64,000 nt of DNA from Flavipsychrobacter stenotrophus (lineage in GTDB: Bacteria > Bacteroidota > Bacteroidia > Chitinophagales > Chitinophagaceae), in the NCBI RefSeq assembly GCF_002954265.1, contig NZ_PPSL01000001.1, forward strand, positions 682,001 to 746,000, given 5' to 3'. The notes beneath the pieces were generated by a model. It worked only from the letters and a program-made list of their open reading frames with translations. It ran no database searches and was not told where the DNA came from. The translations under genes were made by a program, and so were the position numbers. Positions 33,698 through 41,407 of the stretch are shown in pieces; position 1 is the stretch's first letter, and every line of letters starts with the position of its first letter.

Positions 33698-35743
33698 ATG
33701 TATATCAAGAACACACTTCTTGCAGGTGCCGCAGTAGTTGCTATGGCGTCTTGTCAGCAGCCCGGTGGAAAGACTGAGGTTAAGGACAATAAGTTCATTG
33801 ATCTCGCTAATATGGATACTACTATCCATCCGGGAGACAACTTCTTTATGTATGCTAATGGTGCATGGCTAAAGGCTAATCCGGTTCCGGGCGACCAGAG
33901 CCGCTGGGGTAGCTTCAACATTCTTGCAGAAAACAATCTGAAAGCGTTGCATACTATCCTTGACAGTGCAGCCGGTATAAAGGATGCAGCTAAAGGTAGT
34001 GCAGTACAGAAAGTGGGCGATTTCTACCGCACAGGTATGGACAGCGTTGCTATTGAAAAAGCAGGTATCACTCCACTTAAGGAAGTAATGGCGCGTATAG
34101 ATGCAATAAAGGATGTAAATGGCCTGATGGCTGAACTTACTTTGGAGCAGACTGAAGGAATAGGTTCTGCATTTGGTTTCGGTATCTCTCCTGATGATAA
34201 GAATGTAACTAAGGAAATTTGCCAGTTCGGTCCGGGTGGATTGGGTATGCCTGGTAAGGAATACTATTTTGACAAGGACGAGCGCACTGCAGGTATCCGC
34301 GAAGCATATAAGGCTTACATACCGCAAATACTGACGCTGATGGGTACTGACAGCAACGCTGCTAAGAAAGATGGTGCACAGATATATAACCTGGAGCAGT
34401 CTCTGGCAAGTGCATGGTTGACCCGCGTAGAAATGCGTGATCCTATCCGTTTGTACAACAAATTCAATATAGATGGTATCAGCAAACTGACTCCGGGTCT
34501 TGACTGGAAGATGTTGCTTGCGGGCCTTAAGGTTACCGGCCAGGATTCTATGATCATATCTATTCCTAAGTTCTATACAGAACTGGCTAAGCAGATGAAG
34601 GCTACGCCAATAGAAGTTTGGAAGAAATATCTGAAGTTCCACCTGGGTAACAGCATGGCTCCTTACCTGACTCACGATTTCGTGAATGCACGTTTTGCTC
34701 TTTATGGCACTAAGATGCGTGGCCAGAAGGAACAGAGTGCACGCTGGAAGCGCGTATTGAATGAAGTAGATGGTTCTATAGGTGACCTTTTGGGTCAGTT
34801 GTATGTAGACAAGTACTTCAAGCCGGAAGCTAAGAAGCGCATGATGGAACTGCTGGATAACCTGCAGGCTGCATATAGCGCACGTATCCAGAATCTGGAG
34901 TGGATGAGCCCTGAAACAAAGAAGCTGGCAACTGCTAAGTTGAACGCAATAGTAAAGAAGATAGGCTATCCTGACAAGTGGAAAGACTATGGCGCAATTA
35001 CTATAGTGAACAATGACTATGTAAAGAATGTAATGGTTGCATCGGCATGGGAATATAACTATGAGCTGAGCAAACTGGGCAAACCGGTTGACCGCGCAGA
35101 GTGGGGTATGACTCCGCCGACAGTTAATGCATATTATAATCCGGCTTTCAATGAGATCGTTTTCCCTGCAGGTATACTTCAATTTCCATTCTTTGATGGC
35201 GATGCTGATGACGCGGTGAACTATGGTGGTATTGGTGCGGTAATAGGCCATGAGATCACTCACGGTTTTGATGATCAGGGCCGTTTGTATGATGCTACCG
35301 GTAACCTGAACAACTGGTGGACATCTGTAGATTCTGCCAACTTTGTAAAGAAAGCAGATGTTATGGTAATGCAGTTCAACCAGGTTATTGTTATAGATAC
35401 GTTCCATGCAAATGGTAGCCTTACAGAAGGTGAGAACCTTGCTGACCTAGGTGGTATCAACATAGCTTATGAGGCATTCAAGAAGACCAAGCAAGGCCAG
35501 GATTCAACTAAGATCAACGGGTTTACTCCTGATCAGCGTTTCTTCCTTAGCTGGGCTCAGGTTTGGAGAGCTAATACTAAACCGGAAGAATTGGCTAACC
35601 GCCTGAAGACAGATCCGCACTCTGCAAGCGAGCAGCGTTGCAATCTGCCTGTGAGCAATGTAGCCGCATGGTACAAGGCATTTAACATCAAGCCTACCGA
35701 TAAAATGTATCGCCCTGAAAATGAGCGTGCAAGGGTTTGGTAA
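33698..35743 (+). CDS. M13 (neprilysin/PepO) family zinc endopeptidase, lipoprotein
   Basis: A 681-residue peptidase with a lipoprotein signal (LLAGAAVVAMASC). The M13 N-terminal domain begins NMDTTIHPGDNFFMYANGAWL. The substrate-binding VNAYYNPAFNEIVFPAGILQ precedes the zinc site HEITH (H518, E519, H522). The third ligand is E579 in GENLADLGG, with D583. The closing YRPENERARVW is the usual M13 end. It degrades oligopeptides at the periplasmic face. Start set by promoter and lipobox. Confidence 0.95.
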   Translation: MYIKNTLLAGAAVVAMASCQQPGGKTEVKDNKFIDLANMDTTIHPGDNFFMYANGAWLKANPVPGDQSRWGSFNILAENNLKALHTILDSAAGIKDAAKGSAVQKVGDFYRTGMDSVAIEKAGITPLKEVMARIDAIKDVNGLMAELTLEQTEGIGSAFGFGISPDDKNVTKEICQFGPGGLGMPGKEYYFDKDERTAGIREAYKAYIPQILTLMGTDSNAAKKDGAQIYNLEQSLASAWLTRVEMRDPIRLYNKFNIDGISKLTPGLDWKMLLAGLKVTGQDSMIISIPKFYTELAKQMKATPIEVWKKYLKFHLGNSMAPYLTHDFVNARFALYGTKMRGQKEQSARWKRVLNEVDGSIGDLLGQLYVDKYFKPEAKKRMMELLDNLQAAYSARIQNLEWMSPETKKLATAKLNAIVKKIGYPDKWKDYGAITIVNNDYVKNVMVASAWEYNYELSKLGKPVDRAEWGMTPPTVNAYYNPAFNEIVFPAGILQFPFFDGDADDAVNYGGIGAVIGHEITHGFDDQGRLYDATGNLNNWWTSVDSANFVKKADVMVMQFNQVIVIDTFHANGSLTEGENLADLGGINIAYEAFKKTKQGQDSTKINGFTPDQRFFLSWAQVWRANTKPEELANRLKTDPHSASEQRCNLPVSNVAAWYKAFNIKPTDKMYRPENERARVW

Positions 35744-35768
35744 TTGAGTTAATGATATAGTTTTTGAA

Positions 35769-35805
35769 CGAGCCGCAGGTTTTACCTGCGGCTCGTTTGT
35801 TTTTG
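35769..35805 (+). terminator. Rho-independent terminator
   Basis: CGAGCCGCAGGT, TTT, ACCTGCGGCTCG (12-bp perfect stem), followed by TTTGTTTTT. It ends the M13 peptidase transcript. Confidence 0.9.
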
Positions 35806-36083
35806 CCTTGACTGCTCATATACTTTAGCCCACCGCTTCTTTACTTTTCTTTGTTCCCGAAGTGTCGGGATGTACCAGCATGCCGTCCCGCAATGAGCGG
35901 GATAAACTCCGAAAAGTAACAAAAGAAAACGGTCCCGAAATTTGTTGGGACGAATTGCTCCACGCGCAAAAGGAGCTAAACTGCACGTTATTGTGGTTGG
36001 CCAGACCGCTCTTCGCAAGCTCAGCCAACGCTTCTTTCAACCTAAAAAAAATGAGAGTCGATGTCCAAGCCAATTGTGGAGTT
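35806..36083. repeat. Candidate dispersed element with three hairpins
   Basis: A ~280-bp non-coding block. Hairpins TCCCGA/TCGGGA (35855-35870), TCCCGC/GCGGGA (35886-35902) and GTCCC/GGGAC (35932-35951) follow in a row. ORFs run through it on both strands without family resemblance. Only one copy is in the window, so multi-copy status is a guess. Confidence 0.4.
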
Positions 36084-36182
36084 TAGGCATTTTCTGTATT
36101 ATGTTAAAGTAATGATGATGAGAGTGGGTGAGGGGAATACGGCACGTTTTTTAGTACATTTAGGACAACCAACTTTTAAATA

Positions 36183-37148
36183 ATGCATAGTAGCATTCGA
36201 TCGATATTTTTTCTGTTATTAGTGTTCTGTTCCGGATCGGCGCATGCGCAGATGCGTGCGTTTTTTGGTCGAATAGTTAATAAGGATAATAAGGGGATTA
36301 TCAATTCGTTTGTGAAGGTGGAAAAGGCTAATCAGACCTTCTTGTGCGATGCTAAGGGGGAATTCTACTTTAAAGCCGACATTGCCGCCGACGATTCTTT
36401 TAGTTTCTACGGACAGGGGTACGATAAGACGACGATAGAGCTGGATGTATTACCTGAAGACTCAATTATTGTGGAGTTGCAGAAGAAGTCGAACCGGCTG
36501 CAGGAGGCCGTAATTGGGGCGCATGGAGGCCGTAAACGGGAAGCAGTAGCTGGTGCCGGCCGAACGAGTCATGATGCCGGATGCTACCTTACTTTTAAAG
36601 ATGAGACAGCTTTGTTTCTACCAGTAGATTCGCTGAGGAATGGTTTATTGAATGAGGTGAATGTATTTGTTACAAAGAATGGCGAGGCAGTTACCAACAA
36701 GTTTATTGTACATATTTATGAGCGGGACTCTACCGGTGCGCCGGGTGAAGAGGTAACAGATAGTACGCTGGTATTGAGTGCGCGAAAAGGAAATGAGTGG
36801 GTGAGCGCTGACCTGAGTAATAAAAAGATACAAGTGAAGGGTGGGCTGTTTGTTTCAGTAGAATGGGTGGTGGGCTATAAGAATGATGGCTATCCGTGGC
36901 TTATAAATGGAGCTAGTAATTATTATTCGGGTAATGATTCTTTAAGAACCTTTTACAATGGCCAGGTGCTTGGGTTAACTTGGTTACACGATGTGAAGCC
37001 GGTTGTTTATCGCCGTTATGCGCGCACCACATTTGAAAACTCAGCACCCGATAAGTGGTTTTTAACTCCGCCGCTGGTGGGCGGGTGCAAGCGCAATGAG
37101 TGTATTACGCCAATGATGTACTTTACGTATACTTATGTGGAGCATTGA
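36183..37148 (+). CDS. Secreted protein with carboxypeptidase-regulatory-like domain
   Basis: A 321-residue exported protein: signal peptide (IFFLLLVFCSGSAHAQ), then a CarboxypepD_reg-like β-sandwich (FGRIVNKDNKGIINSFVKVEKANQTFLCDAKGEF, residues ~25-105). The C-terminal ~190-residue domain is unrecognised and resembles those found in surface-carbohydrate proteins (NKFIVHIYERDSTGAPGEEV, VKGGLFVSVEWVVGYK). No TonB box or T9SS sorting domain is visible. Confidence 0.7.
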   Translation: MHSSIRSIFFLLLVFCSGSAHAQMRAFFGRIVNKDNKGIINSFVKVEKANQTFLCDAKGEFYFKADIAADDSFSFYGQGYDKTTIELDVLPEDSIIVELQKKSNRLQEAVIGAHGGRKREAVAGAGRTSHDAGCYLTFKDETALFLPVDSLRNGLLNEVNVFVTKNGEAVTNKFIVHIYERDSTGAPGEEVTDSTLVLSARKGNEWVSADLSNKKIQVKGGLFVSVEWVVGYKNDGYPWLINGASNYYSGNDSLRTFYNGQVLGLTWLHDVKPVVYRRYARTTFENSAPDKWFLTPPLVGGCKRNECITPMMYFTYTYVEH

Positions 37149-37263
37149 CGCCATCAATTTTCCTAGCATATGCTATGTAGCGGTGATAAGTATGCAATAG
37201 TGTATAAGGAAGCTAAAAACTTTGGCACGCAAATTGGAATATGCTAACTAAAATCAGAAAGTT

Positions 37264-37557
37264 ATGAAGACATCAATTGTTTCGATCGTTTTAGTTGCCG
37301 TGCTTATGGTTATTGGTAGCCATGCCGCAATTGCACAAGGCAGGTATGGCCACCACGGTGGCTACAACAGGGGTTACCATCAGGGGTTTAACCAAGGATA
37401 TAACCGTTGCAGACCAGTAGTACGTTATTGCCCGCCACCTGTGCAGGTATATGCCCCGCCGGTAGCCTATTATAGTGCGCCTCAATATTATCAACCGGCG
37501 CCACCTCCACCACCGCGCTACTACAGAAGACATTATCACAGACATTGTCGTTATTGA
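37264..37557 (+). CDS. Small secreted Tyr/Pro/His-rich protein
   Basis: A 97-residue exported protein: signal peptide (VSIVLVAVLMVIGSHAAIAQG), then Gly/His/Tyr repeats (YGHHGGYNRGYHQGFNQGYN) and a Pro/Tyr-rich C-terminus ending RRHYHRHCRY. It could bind metal or associate with the wall, by composition only. Confidence 0.65.
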   Translation: MKTSIVSIVLVAVLMVIGSHAAIAQGRYGHHGGYNRGYHQGFNQGYNRCRPVVRYCPPPVQVYAPPVAYYSAPQYYQPAPPPPPRYYRRHYHRHCRY

Positions 37558-37736
37558 TTTACAGGTTACATTTTGAGGGGTTGCATTCGGCAACCCCTCT
37601 TTTTATTGAGTATAAGGAGTGTATAAAATGAGTACTTTTTGAGATTGGAAACTTATTATAATTATTTGTAAAAAATACTTATCTTCATTAGGATATTAAA
37701 TGCAGTTACTGCATATTTGTGTACTAATCCGTTTAT

Positions 37737-38588
37737 ATGTCTTACCTCATAGCTGATAGCGGCTCCACTAAAACCGACTGGTGTTTACTGAAAAAAAACA
37801 AGAAACCTGTGCACTTTCACACGCAGGGTATCAATCCTTTTTTGCAGACACCTGAATCGATTGCAGCCATGCTGCAGGAGGAGTTGCCGGCAGCCATTCT
37901 TAAAGATGTTCCCGATGCCATATATTACTATGGTGCCGGTGCAGCTAGTAAGCCTAAACAGGTGCTGATGCAAGGCATTTTAAGAAAGCACTTCGGAGTA
38001 AAGAAGGTAGAAGTGCAAAGCGATATGATGGCTGCGGCCCATGCGCTTTGCGGAGACAATAAGGGAATAGTATGCATATTGGGTACTGGAAGTTCTTCCT
38101 GTTATTACGATGGTGAAAAAATAAAAGAGCGCCAACCATCACTTGGGTATATTGCCGGAGATGAAGGTAGTGGCAACCATATGGGTAAGCGGGTACTACA
38201 ATACTTTACCTACGGTACTTTTGATACCCAATTGATGATGGATTTCGAAATGCGCTTTGGTGGTGATATCACGGAGATCGTAGATCGCTTGTACCATCAG
38301 CCGTACCCTAACCGATATCTGGCATCCTTTGTGCCGCTGCTCAAAGAAAACAGGGGACATTACATGGTGGAAAACATCATTGAAGATTGCCTTAATGATT
38401 TCTTCCAGACAACTATTCTTAAATATCGTCAAAGTTGGAAGAAACCATTGTATTTCTCAGGTTCAGTAGCCTACATGTTCAGCGATATTATACAGAGCCT
38501 TTGCGACCAGTATGAACTGGAGGCAGGTGAGATAGTGCAAAGCCCAATGGAGGGATTGCTATCTTACTATAAAGCTATGATGAAGTAG
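37737..38588 (+). CDS. BadF/BadG-type N-acetylglucosamine kinase-like ATPase
   Basis: A 283-residue ASKHA-fold kinase. Phosphate 1 motif is IADSGSTKTDWCL at the N-terminus, phosphate 2 is ILGTGSSSCYYDG, and the family loop GYIAGDEGSGNHMGKR follows. Relatives phosphorylate GlcNAc or related amino sugars released from peptidoglycan or chitin. The protein is close to the short Bacteroidota form. It is a single gene, convergent with the 69-residue membrane protein. Confidence 0.88.
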   Translation: MSYLIADSGSTKTDWCLLKKNKKPVHFHTQGINPFLQTPESIAAMLQEELPAAILKDVPDAIYYYGAGAASKPKQVLMQGILRKHFGVKKVEVQSDMMAAAHALCGDNKGIVCILGTGSSSCYYDGEKIKERQPSLGYIAGDEGSGNHMGKRVLQYFTYGTFDTQLMMDFEMRFGGDITEIVDRLYHQPYPNRYLASFVPLLKENRGHYMVENIIEDCLNDFFQTTILKYRQSWKKPLYFSGSVAYMFSDIIQSLCDQYELEAGEIVQSPMEGLLSYYKAMMK

Positions 38589-38595
38589 TGTCTAA

Positions 38596-38805
38596 CTACT
38601 TCTTCCTACCCGCAACTAAAACAACAACCCCCGCAATCAGAACGATGCCACCTGCATAAGTAGGCCATCCTATGTGGTTGTTCTCTTCCTTATTGATCTC
38701 GATAGGCCCAATGTCTGCGACCTTTTTCTCTGTCTTGAAATTGATGCCACTAAATACCATTAGCAGAATTCCCATTACTATTAATATTATTCCTGTTACG
38801 CGCAT
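38596..38805 (-). CDS. Small two-helix membrane protein (DUF3185-like)
   Basis: A 69-residue protein: hydrophobic helix VTGIILIVMGILLMVFSGI, a polar loop KTEKKVADIGPIEINKEEN, a second helix YAGGIVLIAGVVVLVAG and a basic tail. It resembles small DUF3185-type inner-membrane proteins. Function unknown. Confidence 0.6.
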   Translation of the reverse strand: MRVTGIILIVMGILLMVFSGINFKTEKKVADIGPIEINKEENNHIGWPTYAGGIVLIAGVVVLVAGRKK

Positions 38806-38903
38806 ATGTTTAGTTTTTCATTACTACTATAAAAACCGTGCACAGGGTGGGGAATTGTAACAATTGCTATAATTTGCAATCCATGTCAACTGTACCAAAA
38901 CGC

Positions 38904-38936
38904 AAAAAACTGGCCATCGGTTTACCCGATGGCCAG
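38904..38936 (-). terminator. Rho-independent terminator of mqnE
   Basis: On the minus strand CTGGCCATCGG, GTAAA, CCGATGGCCAG (11-bp perfect stem, 38910-38936), followed by six T. It is 28 bp past the mqnE stop. Confidence 0.9.
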
Positions 38937-38964
38937 CAAGATTATTAACAGATCGACCTAGCGA

Positions 38965-40113
38965 TTAGGCCATTTCCTTATCATAAACATGGATCTCATT
39001 ATACAGTGTACCTCTTTCTACAGGTATTCTGCCTACGCTGCGGATCATGTCGCAGAGTTCTTCGGTAGATAGGGCAGGATTCTGCTCTTCGCTGCCGGCC
39101 ATTGAGTAGATCTTGGTAGAATCGTCGATAGTGCCGTCGAGGTCATTAACGCCAAAAGAGAGTGTGAGTTGAGCGCTCTGACGGCCCAGCATAGGCCAGT
39201 AAGCTTTCAGATTGCGGAAGTTGTCCATAAATATGCGGGCTATAGCATACAGGCGCATATCTTCTACTATTGTTGATTCTGCAATGTGGCTCATATCATT
39301 GCCCTGATTGCGGAATTTAAGCGGTATAAAGCAATTGAAACCACCCGTTTCGTCCTGTAGTTGACGCAGGCGGCTCATGTGGTCAACACGGTGTTCGTAC
39401 TTTTCTACATGCCCGTAGAGCATAGTTGCATTAGAATGCATACCCAGATTATGTGCAGTGCGGTGAATATCTAACCAACCCTCGCCGTCTACCTTGTCGG
39501 GACAAATGATATTACGTACATCGGGATGGAAAATTTCGGCCCCACCACCCGGCAATGATTGAAGGCCGGCATCATTCATTTTCTTCATGCCTTCGGCACG
39601 GGTCAGCTTTGCTTTGTTGAACATATAGTCCAGCTCTACGGCAGTGAAACCCTTAATGTGCAGATCAGGACGATGTGCGCGGATCTTGCTCAATAATTCA
39701 CAGAAGAACTCAAGGTTCATTTTAGGGTGAACGCCACCTACTATGTGTACTTCAGTAACAGGCTGTCCATTATACTTACGCACGATATCCAGCATCTGTT
39801 CCATGGTCAGTTCCCAACCCTCGTCCTTGTTTTTATATAAGCGGCTATAAGAGCAGAAATTGCAGGTAAACAGACATACGTTAGTAGGCTCGATATGGAA
39901 GTTGCGGTTGAAGTAAACCTTACCGTGATGCAGTTTGTCGGCTATGTAATTAGCCAATGATCCCAGGTAACCAAGCTCACCTTTTTCAAAAAGCAGAATC
40001 CCTTCTTCTTCGGTAATACGCTCTCCGTTCTGTACTTTTTCTGCAATACGCAGCAGACCTTTATCTAAATTTGATTGTTTGAAAACTTCTGAAAGATTGA
40101 ATGGGTGGACCAT
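38965..40113 (-). CDS. mqnE: Aminofutalosine synthase MqnE
   Basis: A 382-residue radical-SAM enzyme of the futalosine menaquinone pathway. It couples an adenosyl radical to the enolpyruvyl substrate. The cluster motif is CLFTCNFC in HIEPTNVCLFTCNFCSYSR. MqnE-type segments are GGVHPKMNLEFF, LQSLPGGGAEIFHPDVR and FGVNDLDGTIDDSTK. ATG 40113 is used because the promoter (-7 TACCTTTG, 40137-40144 on the minus strand) excludes the ATG at 40149. No other mqn gene is nearby. Confidence 0.93.
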   Translation of the reverse strand: MVHPFNLSEVFKQSNLDKGLLRIAEKVQNGERITEEEGILLFEKGELGYLGSLANYIADKLHHGKVYFNRNFHIEPTNVCLFTCNFCSYSRLYKNKDEGWELTMEQMLDIVRKYNGQPVTEVHIVGGVHPKMNLEFFCELLSKIRAHRPDLHIKGFTAVELDYMFNKAKLTRAEGMKKMNDAGLQSLPGGGAEIFHPDVRNIICPDKVDGEGWLDIHRTAHNLGMHSNATMLYGHVEKYEHRVDHMSRLRQLQDETGGFNCFIPLKFRNQGNDMSHIAESTIVEDMRLYAIARIFMDNFRNLKAYWPMLGRQSAQLTLSFGVNDLDGTIDDSTKIYSMAGSEEQNPALSTEELCDMIRSVGRIPVERGTLYNEIHVYDKEMA

Positions 40114-40136
40114 ATTTGAGGTAATATTTGCGGGTA

Positions 40137-40144
40137 CAAAGGTA
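40137..40144 (-). promoter_or_regulatory. -7 promoter element of mqnE (TACCTTTG)
   Basis: A TAnnTTTG match 23 bp before ATG 40113; it decides the mqnE start. Confidence 0.55.
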
Positions 40145-40377
40145 AGCATAATGCAGCAAGTGCAAGTAGAAAATGAACCGGAATGACATATATCAGCATA
40201 GGGAGAATCTATAGAGTAGATAGTAGATTGAATATAATGGCTAGTGGATAATGGCTAGTGGATAGACGGGCAAGGGACGATTGTGTTGGAAAGGTGTATA
40301 AGAAAAAGGCCCACCGATGGGCAGGCCTTATAAAATTATGTATAATGACTGATAATTATGTGGAATATGGAATATCT

Positions 40378-40980
40378 CTACTTTCTGCTGTTTATCTCGT
40401 CGCGGATTCGGATGGCCTTAACGTAGTCTTCGGCTTCAAGGACCTGCTGCAGGAGCGTATTCAGCTCTTCTATGCTTAGGCTTTTCATTTCAGAGTCGGC
40501 AACGGTGCTGCTACTTACGTTTACTGAACCACCGCCTGTGCCGCCTTCGGCAGCAATTGCACCTTCGGTGTTTTCGAGGAATAGGCCTGCTGTTTCAAGG
40601 ATGTTTTCGTAAGTATATATGCGGCAACCGGCGCGCACAGCCATTGCCAGCGCATCTGATGTGCGGGAGTCGATCTCGGTTACCTCATCGTGGCTCTTGC
40701 AGATGAGTTTGGCGAAGAAGATACCTTCTTCCAGTTTGTAAATGACAACTTCTGTGAGTTCTACGCCATACGTATTCATGAAATTGGCAAACAGATCGTG
40801 TGTAAGTGGGCGGCTGGGTTGCATACGCTCCAGTGCTACGGCTATAGCCTGTGCTTCAAATCCACCTATCACAATAGGTAGTCGGCGGAGGCCGCTTACT
40901 TCGCCCAACACTACTGCATAAGAATGCGTCTGGGTGATGCTATGTGATAACGCTACAATTTCAAGTTCTATCTTTCTCAT
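40378..40980 (-). CDS. Bifunctional nuclease (DUF151) domain protein with UVR motif
   Basis: A 200-residue protein. Residues 1-~130 are a DUF151/BFN domain (VVLGEVSGLRRLPIVIGGFEAQAIA, RPLTHDLF, IDSRTSDALAMAVRAGCRIY). The C-terminus carries a UVR-like hairpin (LNTLLQQVLEAEDYVKAIRIRDEI) that binds UvrB-type partners in other proteins. DUF151 members have reported DNase/RNase activity. The combination is common in Bacteroidota; the biological role is not settled. Confidence 0.87.
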   Translation of the reverse strand: MRKIELEIVALSHSITQTHSYAVVLGEVSGLRRLPIVIGGFEAQAIAVALERMQPSRPLTHDLFANFMNTYGVELTEVVIYKLEEGIFFAKLICKSHDEVTEIDSRTSDALAMAVRAGCRIYTYENILETAGLFLENTEGAIAAEGGTGGGSVNVSSSTVADSEMKSLSIEELNTLLQQVLEAEDYVKAIRIRDEINSRK

Positions 40981-41132
40981 TAATCTTTTCGGGCGTAAGT
41001 TGTATTAATTGGCGAAGTTACAAATTTTATAAAAAAAACTCTGCCACCGGAAATAAAGCAATAATATGTTTTTGTGAAGATAGCATATTGTGTCTGGTAG
41101 CAATGAAATTAATATAGGATGTGTTCCGCAGT

Positions 41133-41153
41133 TATGTCGCCCTTACAGGGCTT
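41133..41153. repeat. TATGTCGCCC-family repeat, copy 3
   Basis: TATGTCGCCCTTACAGGGCTT, identical over 21 bp to 30045-30065. Confidence 0.8.
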
Positions 41154-41192
41154 TTCTATTTTTAATATATTCCGAGGAGTTAAAACCCAATG

Positions 41193-41327
41193 TCATTTAG
41201 TTAAGAGAAATTTGCTTAATTAGACGTCCGATACCTTCGGCATCGTTTCCAAATTAGTATCTAATTTTTCTACAGACATCTGATACCTTCGGCATCATGA
41301 CATGCTATCTGTACCTTAACTAAATGA
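41193..41327. mobile_element. MITE-like 135-bp element
   Basis: Bounded by perfect 13-bp inverted repeats TCATTTAGTTAAG (41193-41205) and CTTAACTAAATGA (41315-41327). Inside are two ~23-bp direct repeats with the core GATACCTTCGGCATC (41229 and 41282). No coding capacity. It lies inside a repeat-rich region, with TATGTCGCCC-type units on both sides, as expected for a non-autonomous element inserted into another repeat. A clear target duplication is not seen. Confidence 0.5.
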
Positions 41328-41351
41328 TATAGTGTTAAATCCATTCACTAT

Positions 41352-41394
41352 TTATATCGCCCCTGCCTACCGGCAGGCAGGCTTACAGGGCTTT
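41352..41394. repeat. TATGTCGCCC-family repeat, copy 4, split by a palindrome
   Basis: TATATCGCCCCT … CTTACAGGGCTT is interrupted by ~19 bp containing GCCTACCGGCAGGCAGG, itself a hairpin (CCTGCC/GGCAGG). Confidence 0.6.
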
Positions 41395-41407
41395 TTACAA
41401 TAATAAT

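Larger units (their letters stand above)
40981..41407. other. Gene-free stretch built from nested repeats
   Basis: Contains repeat copy 3 of the TATGTCGCCC family (41133-41153), a 135-bp element with terminal inverted repeats (41193-41327) and repeat copy 4, which is split by a palindromic insertion (41352-41394). No coding frame is credible. Confidence 0.65.

Noticed and set aside
33869-35407. 512-codon open frame opposite the M13 peptidase gene
   Set aside because: It is antisense to a clear M13 peptidase, has no family pattern, and its composition follows from codon use on the other strand.
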